Source: Candidatus Gastranaerophilales bacterium
Lineage (GTDB): Bacteria > Cyanobacteriota > Vampirovibrionia > Gastranaerophilales > Gastranaerophilaceae
Assembly (NCBI GenBank): GCA_944323495.1
Contig: CALUSZ010000046.1
Location: forward strand, 1 to 18,452
DNA length: 18,452 nt
Direction: 5' to 3'
Part shown: piece after piece, positions 15,362 through 18,452 of the stretch
How the letters are laid out: every line of letters begins with the position of its first letter
Position numbering within the stretch: position 1 is the stretch's first letter
Notes under the pieces: model-generated
What the model was told of the DNA's origin: nothing
Database searches by the model: none
What the model saw: only the letters and a program-made list of their open reading frames with translations
Made by a program: the position numbers and the translations under genes

Positions 15362-16408
15362 ATGACTGTTTGTAAAATTAAAACTTTAAAAAATAATATA
15401 AGAATGTCTACTCAAGAGCTTCTTCAGACTATTAACAGGAAGCTTGAGGAGGGAGTAACGGATTTTGAGATAGAAGCCTGCGGACAGCATGATATTGGCG
15501 GCTCCTGCTGGTCAAAAGAAGGGAAAGCTTTAAAATTTACAATCACAAATCCCGGACAGAGAGTTGGAGCTATGGCAATGAACGGGACTACTATCGTAGT
15601 AGAAGGTTCTGCCCCGGCTGATGTAGGGTGGCTGAATTCTGGTGCAGAAATTATCGTGAAAGGTGATGGCGGAGATACTTCTGCTCACTGTTCTGCAGGT
15701 GGAAAAATTTATATAGGCGGGCGTGTAGGAACTCGCTCAGGTGCTTTAATGAAGCATGATCCAAGGTTTGAACCGCCGGAATTTTGGGTGCTTAAGAATG
15801 CCGGCTCATTCAGTTTTGAATTTATGAGCGGCGGGATTGCTGTTATTTGCGGGTATGATTGCGAGGATATTCCGTCCGTTCTCGGAAACCGCTCCTGTGT
15901 AGGAATGGTGGGCGGAACTGTTTACGTTAGAGGGCCTGTAGAAGGTTTGGCAAACTGTGTTGAAAAAGTTAAGCTTGATAAATTTGATAAAGACTTTTTG
16001 AAATCAGGCATGGAACCTTTTTTAGAAAAGGTGGGAAGAGTCGAATTAAAAGATGAGTTATTAGATTTTTCAAACTGGGCGAAAATTGTTCCGCTTCCTA
16101 AGGAATTAAAAGAAAAGAAAATCTCCGTAAAAGAATTCAAAGAAACCGAGTGGTTTTCGGAAGGTTTATTTGGAGATTTGGTTGAAGATAACGGTGAAGT
16201 TTATGAACTTGCTCAAACCGGAGATGGCAGATTAAGAAAACCATATTGGGACGAAAAGCAATGCGTTGCCTGTGATTTGTGTCTTTCTAACTGTCCGCAG
16301 AGGGCTATTGTAAAAGAAGATAAAACATATAAATCTATTGATGATAAGTGTATCGGCTGCGGTATATGTTCAGCTGTCTGTCCGCGAGAAGCCTGGAGAA
16401 TGGTTTAG
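15362..16408 (+). CDS. glxC: Glutamate synthase GXGXG subunit with C-terminal two-cluster ferredoxin (GlxC-like)
   Basis: A 348-residue version of GltB domain 3. The beta-helical GXGXG repeats run from about 70 to 200 (GQRVGAMAMNG, GDGGDTSAH, GGKIYIGGRVG, GGTVYVRGPV). The domain is structural and does not bind the substrates directly in GltB. At the C-terminus is a ferredoxin module with Cys301/304/307/311 and Cys330/333/336/340, a second electron entry point besides that of the FMN subunit. ATG 15362 with its GGGG site is preferred to an in-frame TTG at 15335, which lies in the promoter. The last 39 bases overlap the convergent YkgJ-type gene, and this overlap includes the final cluster cysteine, Cys340. 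It is separated from the other two glutamate synthase genes by about 875 bases. Confidence 0.87.
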   Translation: MTVCKIKTLKNNIRMSTQELLQTINRKLEEGVTDFEIEACGQHDIGGSCWSKEGKALKFTITNPGQRVGAMAMNGTTIVVEGSAPADVGWLNSGAEIIVKGDGGDTSAHCSAGGKIYIGGRVGTRSGALMKHDPRFEPPEFWVLKNAGSFSFEFMSGGIAVICGYDCEDIPSVLGNRSCVGMVGGTVYVRGPVEGLANCVEKVKLDKFDKDFLKSGMEPFLEKVGRVELKDELLDFSNWAKIVPLPKELKEKKISVKEFKETEWFSEGLFGDLVEDNGEVYELAQTGDGRLRKPYWDEKQCVACDLCLSNCPQRAIVKEDKTYKSIDDKCIGCGICSAVCPREAWRMV

Positions 16409-16888
16409 CCAGTTATATAGATTTCTTATTTCTCCAAAATCAAAATCCTTTAAAATCTGTGGAGTATCAAGATTTTCTTTTATCGGATTAATATTAATTT
16501 CACCATTCCGGTAAACACCGGCATAGTTTTTGTTTTCATTAACACAATACGGAACTTTTACGGTTTTCTCTCCGCACAAATATGCAAGTCCGTGAACTCT
16601 GCATATAATCGGACGATAGGGGTAAATCGAGCATCTTTTATTAATAAGAAAGGGACAGATCCCTCCTTGTTCCATATTTTTAATATTTTTTTTGACGCTT
16701 GTTTTTATTTGGTTTTCAAGCGCGATGTATCCATTCATCATATATTTAAGCTCAATTTCTGATAAGGGATAGTCTCCCTTTTCGCAGCAGAACGAGCAAC
16801 CATCTTTACAGCAGATAAAATCTTTATGAATCTTAAAATAAGTTTCAAGCCTCAAATCAAGCTCTCTTAAAAATAATTCATAATCCAA
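16370..16888 (-). CDS. YkgJ/UPF0153 family cysteine-cluster protein
   Basis: A 172-residue protein of the zinc/iron-chelating YkgJ family. The signature is CKDGCSFCC (Cys27, Cys31, Cys34, Cys35) followed by CPFLINKRCSIYPYRPIICRVHG (Cys78, Cys86, Cys96), with RPIICRVHG as the family ending. Members are annotated as Fe-S cluster or zinc-binding proteins of unknown reaction. The start is TTG 16888, three bases after the upstream stop (TAA TCA TTG), with a GGGGG site about 12 bases earlier. There is no in-frame ATG nearby, so translation is probably coupled. It ends antisense to the last 39 bases of the glutamate synthase GXGXG gene. Its position in the smpB operon says little about its role. Confidence 0.85.
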   Translation of the reverse strand: MDYELFLRELDLRLETYFKIHKDFICCKDGCSFCCEKGDYPLSEIELKYMMNGYIALENQIKTSVKKNIKNMEQGGICPFLINKRCSIYPYRPIICRVHGLAYLCGEKTVKVPYCVNENKNYAGVYRNGEININPIKENLDTPQILKDFDFGEIRNLYNWLNHSPGFSRTDS

Positions 16889-16891
16889 TGA

Positions 16892-17533
16892 TTATCTTTT
16901 CCCCCAGATTTTAGCCCAAAAACTTTGGGACGGGTGGCTTTCGAGCTGCTCAATTCTTTGGGTTAATTCTTTATTATGTTCCAGAAGCTCCTTAACCTGT
17001 TTTGCGAGGATTTCGTTATCCCTTTTGTACCCGCCGGCTTCTACAAGTTTATTTACCATATCAGAATTCTTAATATCATCGCTGATTTTTTTTGCAACAG
17101 CTTCTGCAAGCATCTGGAGTGTTTGAGATGAAACATCCAGAGTAAAGCTTTTCCCCTGTGGTATAACTTCCGGCTGTGTTTCTTCTTTTATAGCAACCTC
17201 TGTAGAAGCTTCTGTATCTTGAGACTCGTTATTATTCAAAAGCTCGCTTACCATAATCGGCTGAACCGGTTGCGGCGGCTCTTCATATTTTTCGACCTTT
17301 GCTTCCATTCTTCCGAGTTTTGTTATAATTTGCTCGTCGCTGTATCCCTGCGCCTTGAGTGAAATACCTTTTTTAATCTTTTCCAGAGCTAAGTCGTCAT
17401 AAAATTCAAGCCCGTCTTCATCCTCATAGATTGATTCAATCTTCCAGTCTTCTAAGAATAAATCAAGCGAATGCCTGTCAATATAGTAATTTTCTGTATT
17501 CAAACTCTTTAAAATCATTTCCCTGTTAAACAT
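16892..17533 (-). CDS. MerR-like N-terminal helix-turn-helix protein with coiled coil
   Basis: A 213-residue protein. Residues 10-65 resemble a MerR-type winged helix: a short helix, the YYIDRHSLDLFLEDW turn, an acidic EDEDGLEFYDDLALEKI strand and helix, and SLKAQGYSDEQI. A Pro/Glu-rich linker follows (about 80-125). Residues about 130-200 form a heptad-rich coiled coil, with an ending FWAKIWGKR. The architecture suggests a DNA-binding or scaffold protein that oligomerises through its tail. I do not recognise a named family. AGAGG lies 8 bases before ATG 17533, and the gene follows smpB by 27 bases. A chromosome-organisation or cell-shape role is speculation. Confidence 0.82.
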   Translation of the reverse strand: MFNREMILKSLNTENYYIDRHSLDLFLEDWKIESIYEDEDGLEFYDDLALEKIKKGISLKAQGYSDEQIITKLGRMEAKVEKYEEPPQPVQPIMVSELLNNNESQDTEASTEVAIKEETQPEVIPQGKSFTLDVSSQTLQMLAEAVAKKISDDIKNSDMVNKLVEAGGYKRDNEILAKQVKELLEHNKELTQRIEQLESHPSQSFWAKIWGKR

Positions 17534-17560
17534 CCGCTAAACCTCTTTCTTTATACACCC

Positions 17561-18007
17561 CTAACGTTTCATAATTCTTGCGATATCTCTTTCCTGTGTC
17601 TTTTTAGTAATCGCTTCACGCTTATCGTAAATCTTTTTACCTTTAGCCAACCCCAGCTCTATTTTAGCAAAACCATGCGATAAAAACAATTCTAACGGAA
17701 TAATTGTTACACCATCTTTTTTTACTTTATCGAGCATTTTTAAGATTTCGCGTTTTTGTAAGAGTAGTTTTCTCACTCTATCCGGCTTGTGGTTGAATCT
17801 GTTTCCCTGCTCATAAGGAGAAATATGCATTCCGTATAAGAAAACTTCGTTATCTTCAATTTTTGCAAATGAGTCTTTAAGATTAACAGTTCCCCGCCTT
17901 ATTGATTTAATTTCAGTACCGGTAAGCACAATTCCCGCCGTAAATCTGTCAAAAATCAAAAAATCGTGAAAAGCTTTTCTGTTTGTTGAGATTACTTTTT
18001 TGTCCAT
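17561..18007 (-). CDS. smpB: SmpB, SsrA (tmRNA)-binding protein
   Basis: A 148-residue protein of normal SmpB length. It binds tmRNA and delivers it to stalled ribosomes for trans-translation. Family blocks are NRKAFHDFLI, the GIVLTGTEIKSIR block, VNLKDSFAKI, HISPYEQGNRFNH and the C-terminal LGLAKGKKIYDKR, then ARIMKR. The basic tail that enters the decoding centre is intact. ATG 18007 has no Shine-Dalgarno site. A perfect TATAAT ends 6 bases before it, so a leaderless message is predicted. The ssrA gene itself is not in the window. It is followed by the MerR-like and YkgJ-type genes. Confidence 0.96.
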   Translation of the reverse strand: MDKKVISTNRKAFHDFLIFDRFTAGIVLTGTEIKSIRRGTVNLKDSFAKIEDNEVFLYGMHISPYEQGNRFNHKPDRVRKLLLQKREILKMLDKVKKDGVTIIPLELFLSHGFAKIELGLAKGKKIYDKREAITKKTQERDIARIMKR

Positions 18008-18013
18008 ACCGAT

Positions 18014-18019
18014 ATTATA
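18014..18019 (-). promoter_or_regulatory. -10 element of smpB, predicted leaderless
   Basis: A perfect TATAAT on the minus strand ends six bases before the smpB ATG, putting +1 on the A of the start codon. The -35 region 17 bases upstream is TACAAG, which is weak. The site lies in the 41-base gap after the porin stop. Confidence 0.45.
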
Positions 18020-18048
18020 TAGGAAAATTAAGGGCTTGTATAGTTATT

Positions 18049-18452
18049 CTAAATCAAGATTTGTGTTCCAAGCATAATCCTATGGGAATCTTTTGCAGCA
18101 TCGTTCTGGCAGAATACATAATTCAGGATAAGTCTCAAACCCTGTCCTTTTATAAAATAATTTAAACCGACAGAATATTCTCGCTGGTTATTATGTGCAA
18201 TTTCTCTATTAGGGTCAAACTCATCATATCTGGCAAGGATTTGAAGTTTTTTGGTGAGCATATATCCGAGTGTTGCATAAAAACCGCTTGCATGAGTATC
18301 AACAGAATATCCAGCAGGACCGTTATATCCGTTAGCCTGTGCCCATTCAAAATTTGCCATAAATCGTTTGTAATCATACTGTATGTGAGCTCCGACTACA
18401 CAGAAATTATTATTTCTGTGCCCTGCATCCATACTTCCGCCAATAAGTAATT
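18049..18452 (-). CDS. Outer-membrane porin (OprO/OprP-like), C-terminal fragment
   Basis: The right edge cuts this gene, and about 133 C-terminal residues are visible. Alternating hydrophobic/polar strands (ANFEWAQ, SGFYATLGYML, KLQILARYDEFD, REYSVGLNYFI, LRLILNYVF) are typical of the last strands of a beta barrel. The KLQILARYDEFDP block and the following NQREYSVGLNYFIKGQGLRL match phosphate-selective porin O/P-type proteins. Outer-membrane transport of an anion is a family-based guess; the substrate loops are not visible. The chain ends in Ile instead of the usual terminal Phe. It lies on the same strand as smpB, 41 bases upstream. Confidence 0.8.
   Translation of the reverse strand, partial: LLIGGSMDAGHRNNNFCVVGAHIQYDYKRFMANFEWAQANGYNGPAGYSVDTHASGFYATLGYMLTKKLQILARYDEFDPNREIAHNNQREYSVGLNYFIKGQGLRLILNYVFCQNDAAKDSHRIMLGTQILI

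Overview
The window is AT-rich bacterial DNA, densely coded on both strands. It most resembles a member of the Vampirovibrionia/Melainabacteria lineage, such as gut Gastranaerophilales. The basis is the type IV pseudopilin style, the TPR plus heptosyltransferase-like fusion, the three-part glutamate synthase and an 83-residue protein that looks lineage-specific. This assignment is an inference from protein style; the window has no rRNA marker. No rRNA, tRNA, CRISPR array, transposase or prophage was seen, and no gene-free stretch exceeds about 160 bases.

Layout. (1) At 1-134 (-) lies the N-terminus of a CoA-binding acyl-CoA synthetase-like protein, divergent from an orphan at 292-846 (+) with a possible ADP-ribosyltransferase-like fold. 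(2) A probable co-directional unit at 943-4347 (+) holds a methylthioadenosine phosphorylase, a YggT membrane protein, a TPR/GT9-like fusion and a GNAT-like protein. (3) A PlsC-like acyltransferase (-) and a large membrane-anchored unknown protein (+) diverge from 5170-5263. (4) A minus-strand block at 7012-11655 holds a Wzx-like flippase, a pseudopilin, ComM, a small beta-barrel-like protein and a PilZ protein. This suggests a surface, pilus and competence theme. (5) At 11767-16408 (+) glutamate synthase is split into amidotransferase, FMN/Fe-S and GXGXG/Fe-S genes. A HEPN/MNT nucleotidyltransferase pair (-) sits between the second and third genes. (6) At 16370-18007 (-) smpB, a MerR-like coiled-coil protein and a YkgJ-type cysteine protein form a probable operon. 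(7) The C-terminus of an outer-membrane porin enters at the right edge.

The clearest cross-cutting signal is how genes start. Several genes that should be first in their transcript (acyltransferase, HEPN, smpB, the glutamine amidotransferase and perhaps comM) lack a Shine-Dalgarno sequence. In each, a promoter -10 element lies 6-9 bases before the start codon, which predicts leaderless or nearly leaderless mRNAs. Other genes, including the promoter-proximal pseudopilin and glxC, have ordinary Shine-Dalgarno sites. The split glutamate synthase, with two ferredoxin-like modules and no NADPH subunit in view, is the main metabolic feature. It is physically interrupted by the HEPN/MNT pair, after which its last gene has its own strong promoter.
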